Below are positions 25,701 through 35,830 of a stretch of DNA of 64,000 nucleotides, in pieces. The stretch is from Stercorarius parasiticus. Its lineage: Eukaryota > Chordata > Aves > Charadriiformes > Stercorariidae. The position numbers and the translations under genes were made by a program. Position 1 is the first letter of the stretch. Every line of letters starts with the position of its first letter. The notes below the pieces were generated by a model. The model was given only the letters and a program-made list of their open reading frames with translations, ran no database searches and had not been told where the DNA came from. The stretch is from contig VWZL01000274.1 of the NCBI GenBank assembly GCA_013396915.1, positions 399,051 through 463,050 of the forward strand, written 5' to 3'.

Positions 25701-28101
25701 CTGTTTTCTAACACAAATCTGACTTCTGCTGGCTCTGAACAACCGCTTCTGCTGGCATATTCTCTCTAGAGACAAAGCACTCACAAAAATCTCCCTCACA
25801 GAGTGGCCACTTATCAAGGTTGGACAGTACTTATTTCACCCCGTAGGGATCTGCCTTGCCTCATCCGCACTGGAACTGGACAGTAAGGGAACAAAAGAGT
25901 TGCCAGTTCTGCTGCAAAGTTACCATCAGTAACTGCTGTGTGGACTGGGAAGCTCTGGGCACTTGAATAGTGAGAGAAGCTATATCCAGGCAAGCAGGCT
26001 GGTCATGAACAGACAAAATATTTGATAGAAGCGTCATTTTACTCCTGTTCATCCAAAGGTGCATTTGTGAATATCAGGAGAGGGCTGGCAACTTCTTAAG
26101 ACTACAACAGCTCCATTTCCTTGGGGAGCGAGGCTGTGCTATGTGATAGGCAGATAGAGCTTTACCAGGGTGGCTCGGAAGAATTCAGGGCTCACCTGCC
26201 CTCCAGGACAACGAAGCCACGCAAGCCCTCATCTGAATCAGGGTTGAGCGCACTACATGACATGCAAAGAAGTAGGCAAAAAAACTTCGTTCTTATCAAT
26301 GCAAGGTTGGGGGTCTTTATCCTTCCACTAGTTTTTCTCCAACCCTTTACAGCCATTTCCTCACGCAAGTAGCCAGGTCCCGGACAGGCTTACCCTGCCA
26401 TAAAGACACCCGGTGCCGTTTGCTGCCAGATAAGGAGTGCTGCCGGGCAGGGAGAAAAGCGAGGTGCAGACGGGCAGCTCTGCCACCCCCCCGGCCCTGT
26501 GCTAAGCGGGAAGGCAAGGAGATGGGGAGCCCCTGAGCCCCCGGTGGTCCCCAGTCCCCCACTCCCGCGCCTCCCGTCCGGGTTGCAGCCCCGGTGTGGG
26601 CCGGCAGCGCTCCCCCAGCTTGCTCAGACCCACCCTGGAGGGCGAGGGGAGCCGCTCCGGATACCCGGGCACCGGCCGGGGTCGAGGGGCTGGCCCCACC
26701 ACCCGCGGCCCCCAGGGTTTGCCTTCGCTACCTGCGCACTCGCTTCCTAGCCCGCAGCCCCAGCGCGGCGGGCCCCGGCGTGAGCGGCGGGGGCCGGAGC
26801 CCACCCGGCCGAGTCTGCCTGCTGGAGTCTCTCTGGGGCAGTGCTTGCTCCGTGCTGGCTTTTTAAACCGTGCTTCACAAGGACGAGGTTGCTGCTGGGA
26901 CAGCACTGTGGAAAAGGCATCGGCGAAATTATCGGGAGCAATTACCTCTCTCAGGCTAGACAAAGAGGGCACCGGAGGGCAGCCTCTGCCGCCCTGGGTG
27001 GAGAACACCCAAGTTTCGATCGGTAGAATGGGAGAAAAAGAGGGGAGCGGAGGACTGAAAGGGCGCTCGTTACCTAGCCTGCAAGCTTTCGATGAGGAGA
27101 CAAAAGGTGACAAATCTCTGCCAGGCGAGCAGCCAGCCGCGGGAGGAGCGCCCGGGAGATGCCCAGAGGCTNNNNNNNNNNNNNNNNNNNNNNNNNNNNN
27201 NNNNNNNNNNNNNNNNNNNNCGGTCCCCGCTCCCCGCAGCCCCGGGGTCCCCGCGGCACGGGGCTCCCCGCTGCCCGCGGGATGCGCGGCAAGAGGCGCA
27301 GGCTGCCGCGGTCTCCGGGGCTGTCCGCACCCGGCGGCTGCCACGGCGGGCAGCTGGCGAGCAAGCCGGCCAGCTGCCGCTGGGCTCCGGTGGTGACACG
27401 CGCCACGCGGCGTGGGGCGGGCGGGCTGCGGGACGGCGCTGCGGCGCCGTGTGGGGAGGACAGCCGCCGTGTCGCTTGCCTTGGCGACAAATGCTCGCCG
27501 GCTGCCAGACCCCGTTCCCCCGGACCTCTCGTCAGCGCACCTCCCCGCGCCCCTCCGAAACCTCTCCGTGCACCCTCGCCGCGGGAGCCGTGCATTCCTG
27601 CTGAGTGACCACTTTGGCTCAGCTCTGCCCTGATGGAGGGAAGATAGATCACGACAGAGGACAGAAAAGGAACCGAGCAACCGTCTGTTTCTCCTTTCTT
27701 CTAACTTTTAGAGTTGGTTTTGTTTTTTTTTAAAGGGGAAATCGATATGCATATTTTGCAAGCAAACCGCCTCCCTGCAGACCGAGCGCTGTTGAAAAGT
27801 CTTCCCCTAGCCGATTTCAATCTGGGATAAATTCAGCAACGAGGGACCGCTTTGACCAGCCGCTTTTTGAAAAAAGCGAGCCAGGGAGGGAGGTCGAGCC
27901 TGCCGTCTTCCAGCTTACCACAGCTATCGCTCGGGGCTCGCCAGACGCGCACATCTGAGCTGCGGCTGCAGACAGAGCGAGCGGGCGAGCTGCGAGAAGA
28001 GCGGGGAAGAGCGGGGATTTCGGCGGGACCGTAGCTCCCGGCCGGGCTCCCCGGCGCCGGCAACAGGAGCGGTGCGAGCGGCGAGCAGGCAGCTCACTTA
28101 C
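22771..28101 (-). other. CXCL12 intron 1
   Basis: About 5.3 kb, phase 1, donor GTAAGT, acceptor CCCGCAG. Its first 1.7 kb belongs to the CpG island and includes the assembly gap. A motif-rich patch at 27716-27840 contains ATATGCATAT (octamer-like) and TTTTGCAAG (C/EBP-like). The rest (22.8-26.4 kb) is ordinary non-coding sequence with short A/T runs. No nested gene or clear repeat was recognised. Confidence 0.9.
27172..27220. other. Assembly gap (49 N)
   Basis: A run of 49 unknown bases lies in the GC-rich first intron of CXCL12. It is probably a sequencing dropout in CpG-island DNA. The true length is unknown. Confidence 0.98.
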
Positions 28102-28162
28102 CCTCCGAAAGGGAGATGATCGCCAGGGCGAAGGCGAGGAGAGACAGGGCTCGGAGGTCCAT
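28102..28162 (-). CDS. CXCL12: CXCL12 coding exon 1 (signal peptide)
   Basis: This 61-nt exon encodes residues 1-20 plus the first base of codon 21. It starts MDLRALSLLAF and ends SLSE. The ATG at 28162 lies in a near-perfect Kozak context (CCACCATGG), which fixes the start. Residues 4-18 are hydrophobic, as expected for a secretory signal peptide. By analogy with human CXCL12, cleavage should follow residue 21, leaving a mature protein that begins KPVSL. The donor after 28102 is GTAAGT. The sequence resembles the chicken protein as I remember it, with small differences, which suggests a bird other than chicken. The exon lies inside the CpG island just downstream of a TATA-like element. Confidence 0.95.
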
Positions 28163-28220
28163 GGTGGGGCGGCTGGCGGGGCAGGCGCTGGACTGCTCGT
28201 CCCGGCGGCCGCGGCTCTCT
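28163..28220 (-). other. CXCL12: CXCL12 5' UTR (inferred)
   Basis: This GC-rich leader runs from about 30 bases after the TATA-like box to the ATG. It has no upstream ATG on the minus strand. The 5' limit is inferred from TATA spacing, not observed. Confidence 0.6.
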
Positions 28221-28243
28221 GCTGGAGTCCCCTCCTCCCCTCC

Positions 28244-28253
28244 CTCTATAGAG
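28244..28253 (-). promoter_or_regulatory. CXCL12: TATA-like core promoter element of CXCL12
   Basis: The palindrome CTCTATAGAG sits about 82-91 bases upstream of the start codon inside a GC-rich region. GGGGAGG-type runs flank it on both sides and could bind Sp1/KLF factors, which are known to drive the human promoter. The predicted start of transcription is near 28215-28222. Confidence 0.55.
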
Positions 28254-28294
28254 GGGCCGGGACCGCCGGGGCTGGGGGAGGGGAGCCAGGGGGA

Positions 28295-28356
28295 GTAGCT
28301 AGCCTATGATTTATTGCCCGTGGCATGTTATTACATCCTTCCTCTGTTAAAAATGC
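28295..28356. promoter_or_regulatory. AT-rich patch inside the CXCL12 CpG island
   Basis: About 60 AT-rich bases lie between GC-rich DNA, 45-110 bases upstream of the TATA-like box. They include GATTTATTGCC and TGTTATTACATC, which look like homeobox-type or AP-1/CREB-type half sites. This is a plausible proximal regulatory element; no specific factor is assigned. Confidence 0.4.
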
Positions 28357-28523
28357 TTGGAAAGGAACCAAAAGAGCGAGGGCTCCACTCTTCGCTCCGT
28401 CAGCCCGGCAGTCTTCCCCAGGCAAAGCGCTTGCCCCAGCAGCCCCGAGTCCCCCGTGGGGCGGCACCGGCGGTGCCCTCCCCCCGAGGGTCCCACCCGC
28501 AACGCTGCCCAGGGCTGCGGCGA

Positions 28524-28607
28524 GGAGCCGGGGTCGCGCTCACCCCATCCAGCCTGGGCCGGCGGGGAACCGGGATCACGGTCACCCCATCCGGCCTGGG
28601 CCGGGGG
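28524..28607 (+). repeat. Tandem duplication of a 42-bp GC-rich unit
   Basis: Two head-to-tail copies (28524-28565 and 28566-28607) share CACCCCATCC.GCCTGGGCCGG at an offset of exactly 42 bases. They lie about 300-360 bases upstream of the predicted CXCL12 start site, within the CpG island. Confidence 0.85.
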
Positions 28608-28720
28608 GAGAAAGTTTTGTCCCAGGAGTTTGCCAGCTCCGGTCCCTTCTGGGCACCCCGGCCCCACTGCTCTTGAACCAGAGCTGGGACAACTGCGGGG
28701 ACGCATCCTGTAACATTCTA

Positions 28721-30099
28721 GCATTCCCACCGGGAAGAGGAGAAAAATCCCCCTTCACTCCCGTGGGCGCGAGTTTAGGTTTACACTGGCGCCCAGGGCA
28801 TCAGATCCAGCGCCTCGTACGAAACGTCTTCCCAGAAGTTTATCTGGGGAATTTTGAGGGAGGAAAGCGAGAGAGGGAGGCTTTCCACTTTTGCCTCTGC
28901 ATGCTTGGCTCGAAACACCACCTTTTCCCCCTATTAGCTGAACCCAGTTGTACGTTTGCTGCCACATTTCACCTCCTTTGTATTGCAGATGCCGCTGGGC
29001 TCCCTGGCACCTCGGCTGAAAGCCCCGCTAGCGCTGCAGAGCCGGGAGGTCTGAGGGTGCCGCTTACCCTCAGCTATTACAGCATTGTCAAGTGTAATTG
29101 ACTTAAGCATGTCCTCGCAGTCTGCAGTCCAAGCCCACAGGGCCCTGTTTGTTGCCATTCAATACTTTAAATAAACATCGAGGCTTTGATTGAATTTGGA
29201 CCCCTCGGCTGCATTTAAAACAGGCGCCCTCGGTAAGGTTGGGACAGAGAGGGGAGCGAGTGGGTAAAGCTAATCCTGGTCTGGAGGTATTTAAACCACG
29301 ATATCCACGATGCCACCAAAGACAACAGCACGGTCCGTTTATACATTGGGTAACTTCAAACTCTCCCAGCCACAGCTCATGAGGTTGGAAACAGGGGCCC
29401 AAATCCTGCTCCTGTGGATGTTTCACTCAGGGGAGCTTGTTTCTAACAGTGGGGGAAACGCTGACATCAACACTGGGCCACGAATTGGCAAAGTTGATTC
29501 TCACATCCAGCCCCCCTAAATCTAGTTATTTGTGTTTCTTCGCCCTCGTTTATCAATTTCATTAGGCTGATCTTGCTCTCCCCCCTTTCTCTTAGGTAAG
29601 CTAGCACAGTAGCGCAGGAACTTGATGCACTGAAAGCGCCAGTAATTGTAACTAGTGCTGTAAGCCTGGCTACAACTGCTGTGACTGTTGTGACATCCTG
29701 CAGGGATGGGAGAAGTGAATCTTAATCCCACTGCAAACATTGCTAGGAGCACTGCTAGGAGCGCTCCGGCTGGCACATGGGGACATCCACACTGCCCTTC
29801 ACATAAAAGACACACTATTGTGCATCTTTCTGTTGCTACAGGCACAGAGAAAAGCAGTCCAAGGATCTAATCAAAGCGACTGGATGGATGCAGAATGAGG
29901 TCAGAGTTAAATCTGAGAAGCAGTCTCCCCCTTGGCATCCTCAGACACGCACACGTGTTGTAACTGAAGGGGAGAACCAGTCGGATCCCAGGAAACGCCC
30001 GGACAGGCTTTCAGAGCTGACTCGAAAAGACGCGGCACGCAGATACGAGGGCTCTCCCTACATTTCTGGATAAGTGAGTGCAGCCACCTTCAAACAGGG
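28721..30099. other. Region between the two CpG islands; no gene recognised
   Basis: Mixed composition upstream of the CXCL12 promoter. A phrase near 29396 (GGGGCCCAAATCCTGCTCCTG) resembles ancient amniote interspersed repeats, but too little is left to assign it. Confidence 0.6.
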
Positions 30100-30800
30100 C
30101 TTGCACACTCCTCCTCACGGCAGGAGGGTGCCTATGCTCCCCGTGCGCCTCGGCTGTCCCTCCCCTCTGCCACAGACGCCTCTGCGTGGGAGACCAAGTC
30201 TCCCGAGGAGAAGGGAGCAGGAGTACGCGGGACACCGCACCCGGCAGCATCCCTCTATCGCCTTCACGACCCCCCCCAGCAGCGAGTGCCGGGGCCGGCT
30301 CCGCTGCGTCCCGGCAGCGGCGCGATGCGGCGACGCGGAGCTGCTTCCCACCCCGGGAGGGGGGACCACGGCGGGGAAGGGGGGGTCCCGGGGATCGGCT
30401 GGCGGCGGGGTGCCACCTCCTGGCCCCGGGAGGGGAGAGCCCGGCGGGGCGGGGATATCCCGGGATTCCGCCGCTGCCAAGCGCCCAGGTGCCGGGCAAA
30501 GTCCCCAGGGAGGGGACAAGGCGACCCCGCGGTGCTGGACCGCCCGCTTCGACGGCTGCCGGGCGAACTGCCTGTATTTTGCGTTCTGTTTCCCTCCTCC
30601 CCACGCACGCACACACCTGCACACCCCCATAGGTATCTTCTCTAGTCGGTTATTTTGTCAGGGCAATTTTACCGGAGCAGCCCAGCCTCCGTGCCCAGAA
30701 CTTTCCCCGCTGGGCATCCTCAAGCGGAGGAGTTTTGCTTCGGGTCAGAGCAAACCCAAGCGCCGAGAGGGGCTGCGGGGCGAGCAAGGGACGTGAGACC
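30100..30800. promoter_or_regulatory. Second GC-rich, CpG-dense island without a recognised gene
   Basis: CpG dinucleotides are dense through about 700 bases, with long G-runs near 30350-30440. Open frames are long on both strands (up to 240 codons) because stops are rare. None resembles a known protein. It lies about 2-2.6 kb upstream of the CXCL12 start site. It could be an alternative CXCL12 promoter, a non-coding RNA promoter or a regulatory island; sequence alone does not decide. Confidence 0.55.
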
Positions 30801-33800
30801 TGACCGACATACAGCCCTGTACCGTGGGGCTGCCTTCACGGCTTCCCTGACATGTTCCCGCTACTGGGATGAAGTATTCATACAATAACCGAGCTCATCT
30901 GAACACCGAGCAATTTTTATGAACTGCGATTTTTTTTTTCTGCCAAGAACAAATTGCTGCCTACGGTACAACGACTCTGAGCTTAAGATTTAAACAGCAA
31001 CAAAACAACAAAGCAAGTCAAAACAAGCAGAAAACCCTCAACGGGGGTCTTATGGTTTGGCCCCCCAAATCTAGAATTATGAACTCATGGAAATCTGAAC
31101 TAACTGTACATTTAAAGGAAAGTCGAATGACTGGGCAAGTGTTAAATTCCATGAAAAGTTCGTTTCAGCTTAATGTTAACTCCCACAGAATTGACCAGTG
31201 TTTATCTGAATGCTCAAAAAATCCAGCCTGCACCCCTCGATGAGCTGGGTGGCTGATCCCCCCTTCGCCCCCCCAGCAACCAGCTGCAGCCAGAACTCCT
31301 TAATAGCCAGTACATTTAATCTTTTATCTGAATGCTGACAAAGAAAGGGTGAATTCAGAAACCTTAAACAGACTTACTGTTGATTTCAACACGGCTTCAG
31401 ACAGCCTTTTTTAATAATACAATATTCCAAATTTTTAGTGTGTTTGTATCAAGTTACATTTCCTCTTAAATGGGGAGATGGCAACATTTCTGTTCCTTAG
31501 AATTTTAGATTGGCATAACCCAGCAATGAAATCATTATTATCTGAAGTTGTTTTAAATCCCCACAGATTATGACTAAAGAAAGACATTTCTGGCCCGTAC
31601 AACACAACTCATTGTTATTAAGAAACTTTATTTGTGAGTTAAGAATTAAACTAAATGTCTTAGCTCGGGAAAATAATACCCCTGTTTAATCTTGTTCTCA
31701 CTAATAGTATTTGACTGTGATCTTCCTTAATATTTCCTGGAATACTTATCTGTAACTGAACGCATCATTTTTTGGATGGCCATAGTGTTCACGCAGAATC
31801 TATATTTAAGTGGTGTTAGGATTCACAGTGCATCTCAGCAATCTGGAGTAAAATACATTACAAACCAAGCATGTTAACACCAGGAAAATCAGTGATCTAG
31901 AGTTAAGGATAATTAGATTTAGAAATCTATATGTATTAGGCTGTGGGACTGCACAACTAAGACACCAAATCGACCTTATCTGTGCCTTGTTGTAACATCA
32001 TCCATTAGCCCACATGATAATGACTACAGCAGTTTAATATCTCTGTCTCTAGGTGCAGGTCTTTTTTTTTTTTTTAAAGATATGTTTTTTAAAGCATGCT
32101 TAAGCTGCTTATTTCCACATCGTATGATGCTGTGATGGGAAGGAAACGAAAGAAGCTAAGATGTTAAAATCGACATTAACTATTGCATGGTATCCTTAGG
32201 GTGCAGAGTTAAGAGAGATTTTAAGAGATTTTGAGTGTTCCAATATTCTTATGTATTTATATTCCTTTGTAACTTAACTCTGAAATTCTTTGATTTATCA
32301 TACTTTCAAAATAATAATAACAAAGGCATCCATTAAAAGTTCTTCTTTCTTCAATTACTGACTATATGCCCTTAGATTTAACTTCATATTACTGTTATTC
32401 CTGTTTTGCTTAAGAATTCTTTTTTTAATAGTAGTCTTATTCTTGCGATATTCCTACATTATTTTTGCCACTCCCCCCAAGATGGTTAATCAGGTGAAAG
32501 CTTGAAGGTTTTGCAGTCTTGCTGCGCATCCAAGCAGCAGCTAGAAGAGGACAATCCTAAAGTGGTTTGAAGATCATTCTTGACTCCTGGCTTTGACCTT
32601 CTTGTTTCAAGCACTAAGACTATTTTCCCTCCTTATTGCAACGTCAGGGTTCCAAGCTCATCCTTTACATATGTAGTGAACAGGACTTTTGGTATTAAGT
32701 ATTTGTAACAAAGCAGTATAAACTAAGAGAAGTGTCTTGTTGGATTTGTCTGCTCTGTCGAAGGAAAAAAATAATCTCCCCAAATAAGCAGGTTACAGAT
32801 AGAATTGCAAGAGGTCTGTTCTTGTTACAGTAAAATAACCTCAAGTGTTCATATACACAGAGATATCCATAATGTGTGTTGGCCCCGAAAGATTCCTTGG
32901 AGGGCAGAGGGAGAGATCAAATAGAGGTCAAGTGAGTAACTGTTTATAGATGGTTAACTAGAGTGACAGAGAACTGTGGTAGCTGCTTTTCTAACAGTGT
33001 TTAAAGGTTTTAAGCTTGCTTCCCTGGGAGTTTTGCATGCGATTTCAATGGATGTGAAATTGGCCCTTAAGGGCAGAATCCATCTCTCCTCTTATCCCAG
33101 CAGAGTACATCCCGAGTTGGTCTAACCTTTCATGAAGAAACTCAAAACGTGACAAATTTTGCTTGGGTTTAAGTTTTGTTATGAACATAGCTCTTGGCCT
33201 CACTGTGAGGAGTTTCCTGAAAGCTTGGGGGAAAGCAGAGCCAAGTTTGGTGTGTTCTGCCTCTCCCCCTGAGCACCACGCCGACGCTGTGGAGGGGATT
33301 TTATTCCAAGAGTGTTTAAAACTGTGTGGCTTTGCTTGGGTTTCGCTTGGAGTGTTCAGGTTCATTGAGCTTGCAGGCCACTTCGAGGAACCTAGACCTC
33401 AACAATAAAGGTTCACTATTCCCAGCAAGAAGAGGCACCTGGGAAGCTTGGCCAAGGCCAAGCTCAGCCCTGCCTTTGTAGTCCCTCTGTGGGAAACTGA
33501 TGCACAGGAGACCAAAGCATCAGAACTGAACAGACTTAAGTCTGCAGGGAAAAGGTCTAGCCTGATGGCCAGGTCAAAACAGTCAGAGCTCCTTACAGCA
33601 CCCATCTCATTTCTTTCAGGCTTTCCTTTGACTAATTGATTATGAGTCACATGTGTCTTGGGATCTTTTTTTTTATTATTTGCTTTTAATTTAAGACAAG
33701 CACGAACGAAACAGCGTAACCCAAATATCTATACGCTTTGGGGATTTACAGGCTCTGAAACAAACTTGCCATCTGCCTTCTCCCTCAGCAAAGTCTAGGG

Positions 33801-34445
33801 GCCTCATGGCTTTGTCTATATTAGCAACTTGAGCAGTGAAGTAGAGCAGATCTATAGAGCAAAGCAGTTATTCCATCCCATTTCAAGAGTTCCCTTTAGT
33901 CTAGCTGCAGTCTTGTCCTAAGGACTGAATTCCTATTTAGCAACTGGAGTACATGCCCTGCTGGAGTTCATTTTACGACTTTGTTTCCCCCCAAAGCAAT
34001 CTAATTCACACATTCAGAGCCAGCTCTGCGATGCAAAGTAAATAGGGATAGGGCTTCAAGAAGCCCACTCCAAAAGCACATCCCTGATCCCAGTTAAAAC
34101 CCTGAGGTAGATGCAACCTCAGAGGCACAAAAGCCAGGTCCGTAACTCCCCCCCGGCACGGCCCCCGTAACCCCAAAGCAAGGGGACCTGAAGGCGAGGG
34201 AGGAGGCAGAGGCCGGTTCGGTGTATTGGGGGGCCCTCTAGTGACCGGAGCCTGGGCACCGGCTGAAACTCAAACACCATGAAAGCCTCTCCTCGAACTT
34301 TCTTTGTTATTTGCTTTTGGTTTTGAAATGTCCTTTTTTTAAAAACAAACAAACAAACAAACAAAACAAACAAAAGCTTTCTGTGAATATGCAGGAAGTT
34401 TGAAAATTGGAATTTTTTTAAGTGCGTTTTTATAATTTAAGAAGT
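30801..34445. other. Upstream intergenic DNA with an AT-rich stretch
   Basis: No gene recognised. The segment from about 31300 to 32480 is notably AT-rich, poor in CpG, with many homeobox-like TAAT/ATTA cores and few simple repeats. Conserved non-coding elements near developmental genes often look like this, but conservation cannot be tested here. Confidence 0.55.
34343..34374 (+). repeat. (CAAA)n microsatellite
   Basis: About eight CAAA units with one interruption, preceded by an A-tract. It lies some 70 bases from a CR1 tail. Confidence 0.9.
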
Positions 34446-34553
34446 TATAGAATCATAGAATGGTTCGCGTTAGAAGGGACCTTAAAGATCATCTAAGTTC
34501 CAACCCCCCTGCCACGGGCAGGAACACCTCCCACTAGACCAGGCTGCTCCAAG
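34446..34553 (-). mobile_element. CR1 LINE 3' tail, truncated, chicken-type
   Basis: The plus strand starts ATAGAATCATAGAATGGTT, continues with AGAAGGGACCTTAAAGATCATCTAAG and CCCCCTGCCACGGGCAGGAACACC, and ends CACTAGACCAGGCTGCTCCA. This is the reverse of the standard avian CR1 3' end with its ATTCTATGA tail. It is 5'-truncated at about 108 bases and only modestly diverged, so it is the youngest repeat in the window. It is the best single marker that the DNA is avian. Confidence 0.93.
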
Positions 34554-35564
34554 TTCATTATGTTAGTGTTGTTTTGAGTCCTAATGTCAATTAAAACCAT
34601 GAATATAGCCATTTTAGAAAAGAGTAACCACGGAGTTACATCGCATAAAAGCCCAGAGTAATAGGTAGGATAAAAAGGAGCAAAAATCCCCAAAACAATC
34701 AGGGGGGAGGCTTTGTCTGGGGAAAGGGAAGGATAGCATGCTGTGTGCCAGAGCAGGCATTACTGCCTGGGCAGCATGTACACTGAATACATGGAGGGCT
34801 GAAGAGGCAGATAATGTAAACTAAATCTAGTTTGTATTTACAGATTTGTTCTCTGGGCGACAGGCAACTGTACTAATCTCACTTTGACACAAGATCCAAC
34901 AAACAGCTTATTTATGGTAATGGAAACATTTCTTTTGCTGGAACTGTTCTGACATTCGTCATCTAATGTTGCCAGATGGTAAAAATGTTTAGTTTGCAAT
35001 AAACAATCATTAACATCACTTAACATACATGTCACTCACACAACAAGGACATGTGTCTTACAGGACCAGACCTAACTGGGATACAGGAGAAAGGGATATG
35101 CCAAATCCTTTCATTAGCTTATTTGCTGGAGTTGTGTTTTACTCAGAGCCTTACTGGATCTTGTAATCAATAGCTGATTGCATAAACCAAGGTTTTCAAA
35201 GCCAGGTCCTAAGACTTTACTCACTTAGAGGGAAGTACTCGGCCATAAATGAGTCCCTGAAGTACACACCTGTGACCTGTCGCTCCCCCAGTATGTTAGC
35301 AGAAATTTCAGCTCCTCGCTTCTCCTCTTTCGAGTAGGTCTGGCCTTGTGGCTGTAGCTGTTCTTCCTAACTTCTGCTTCAGAATTTGGGTATGAGTGTA
35401 AGTTTCATGAGATTATCACCATACATGACGAAACAGAGAGAGAATGAAATCAGTTGGTACTCCCACGGTATCTTTCAACCTAATGGATCCCCAGCTGCTT
35501 ATAAAACTTCAACAGTCCACTAAGAGCATCCAAGAGTCATTCAGTTACAAGACCTGGAGAAGTA

Positions 35565-35830
35565 CAGTAAAGCCATCTAGCCCTTTTTTTCTCACAGTGC
35601 AGGGCCATTTCTCATTGAAGTTTTATTGCCTTTGTATTCAATCTGTGCTTCAAAGTTTTTAGAGATTCAGCTTCTATTTCTTCCCTCAAGAAGCCTTTCT
35701 ATAGCCCAATACGTCTTACCATCAGAAATAATTTTCTCTTAATGTCTCTATTTTTAATTCCTCCCTTCTGGAGTGTAAAAATTCTACTTATACTTATTTA
35801 CTACTTTACAGTATTCATCTCTGGAGATGG
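35565..35830 (-). repeat. Old CR1-like LINE relic
   Basis: The plus strand has GCCATCTAGCCC, CCCTCAAGAAGCC and AATAATTTTCTCTTAATGTC in the order seen in reversed ancient CR1 3' regions. It is strongly decayed. Confidence 0.35.

Larger units (their letters stand above)
9440..28222 (-). other. CXCL12: CXCL12 (SDF-1) gene, whole transcription unit
   Basis: The gene is assembled from four exons read on the minus strand. The coding pieces are 28162-28102, 22770-22653, 19235-19149 and 13557-13542. Intron phases are 1, 2 and 2, and all junctions are GT-AG. CXCL12 is a secreted homeostatic CXC chemokine. It signals through CXCR4, is scavenged by ACKR3 (CXCR7), and guides germ cells, haematopoietic progenitors, neurons and endothelium (family knowledge). 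Reading through exon 3 gives the 89-residue alpha form; splicing to exon 4 gives the 93-residue beta form. These lengths equal those of the human isoforms. The 5' end is inferred from a TATA-like box and the 3' end from a poly(A) signal, so the outer limits are estimates. No frameshift or stop breaks the coding sequence, so the gene looks functional. Confidence 0.95.
26380..28720. promoter_or_regulatory. CpG island over CXCL12 promoter, exon 1 and 5' part of intron 1
   Basis: GC content and CpG density rise sharply at about 26.4 kb and fall again near 28.7 kb, apart from two short AT-rich patches (27700-27840 and 28295-28356). The island contains exon 1, the TATA-like box and many GC-box-like runs. 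Long open frames on both strands here follow from GC richness and lack of stops, not from coding. Such islands mark promoters of widely expressed and developmental genes, and this one fits CXCL12. Confidence 0.85.

Noticed and set aside
26502..27680. A 392-codon minus-strand frame and overlapping long plus-strand frames
   Set aside because: The frame runs through the N gap and CpG-island DNA where stops are rare. Frames are long on both strands, composition is Pro/Arg/Gly/Ala-rich, and no domain is recognisable. It lies in CXCL12 intron 1.
28325..29101. A 258-codon plus-strand frame upstream of CXCL12
   Set aside because: It includes the 42-bp tandem duplication and promoter GC-rich DNA. No domain or homologue is recognised, and low stop density explains the length.
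30074..30796. A 240-codon plus-strand frame with rival frames on both strands
   Set aside because: Same compositional effect in the second CpG island. Several mutually overlapping frames are equally long, so none stands out as coding.
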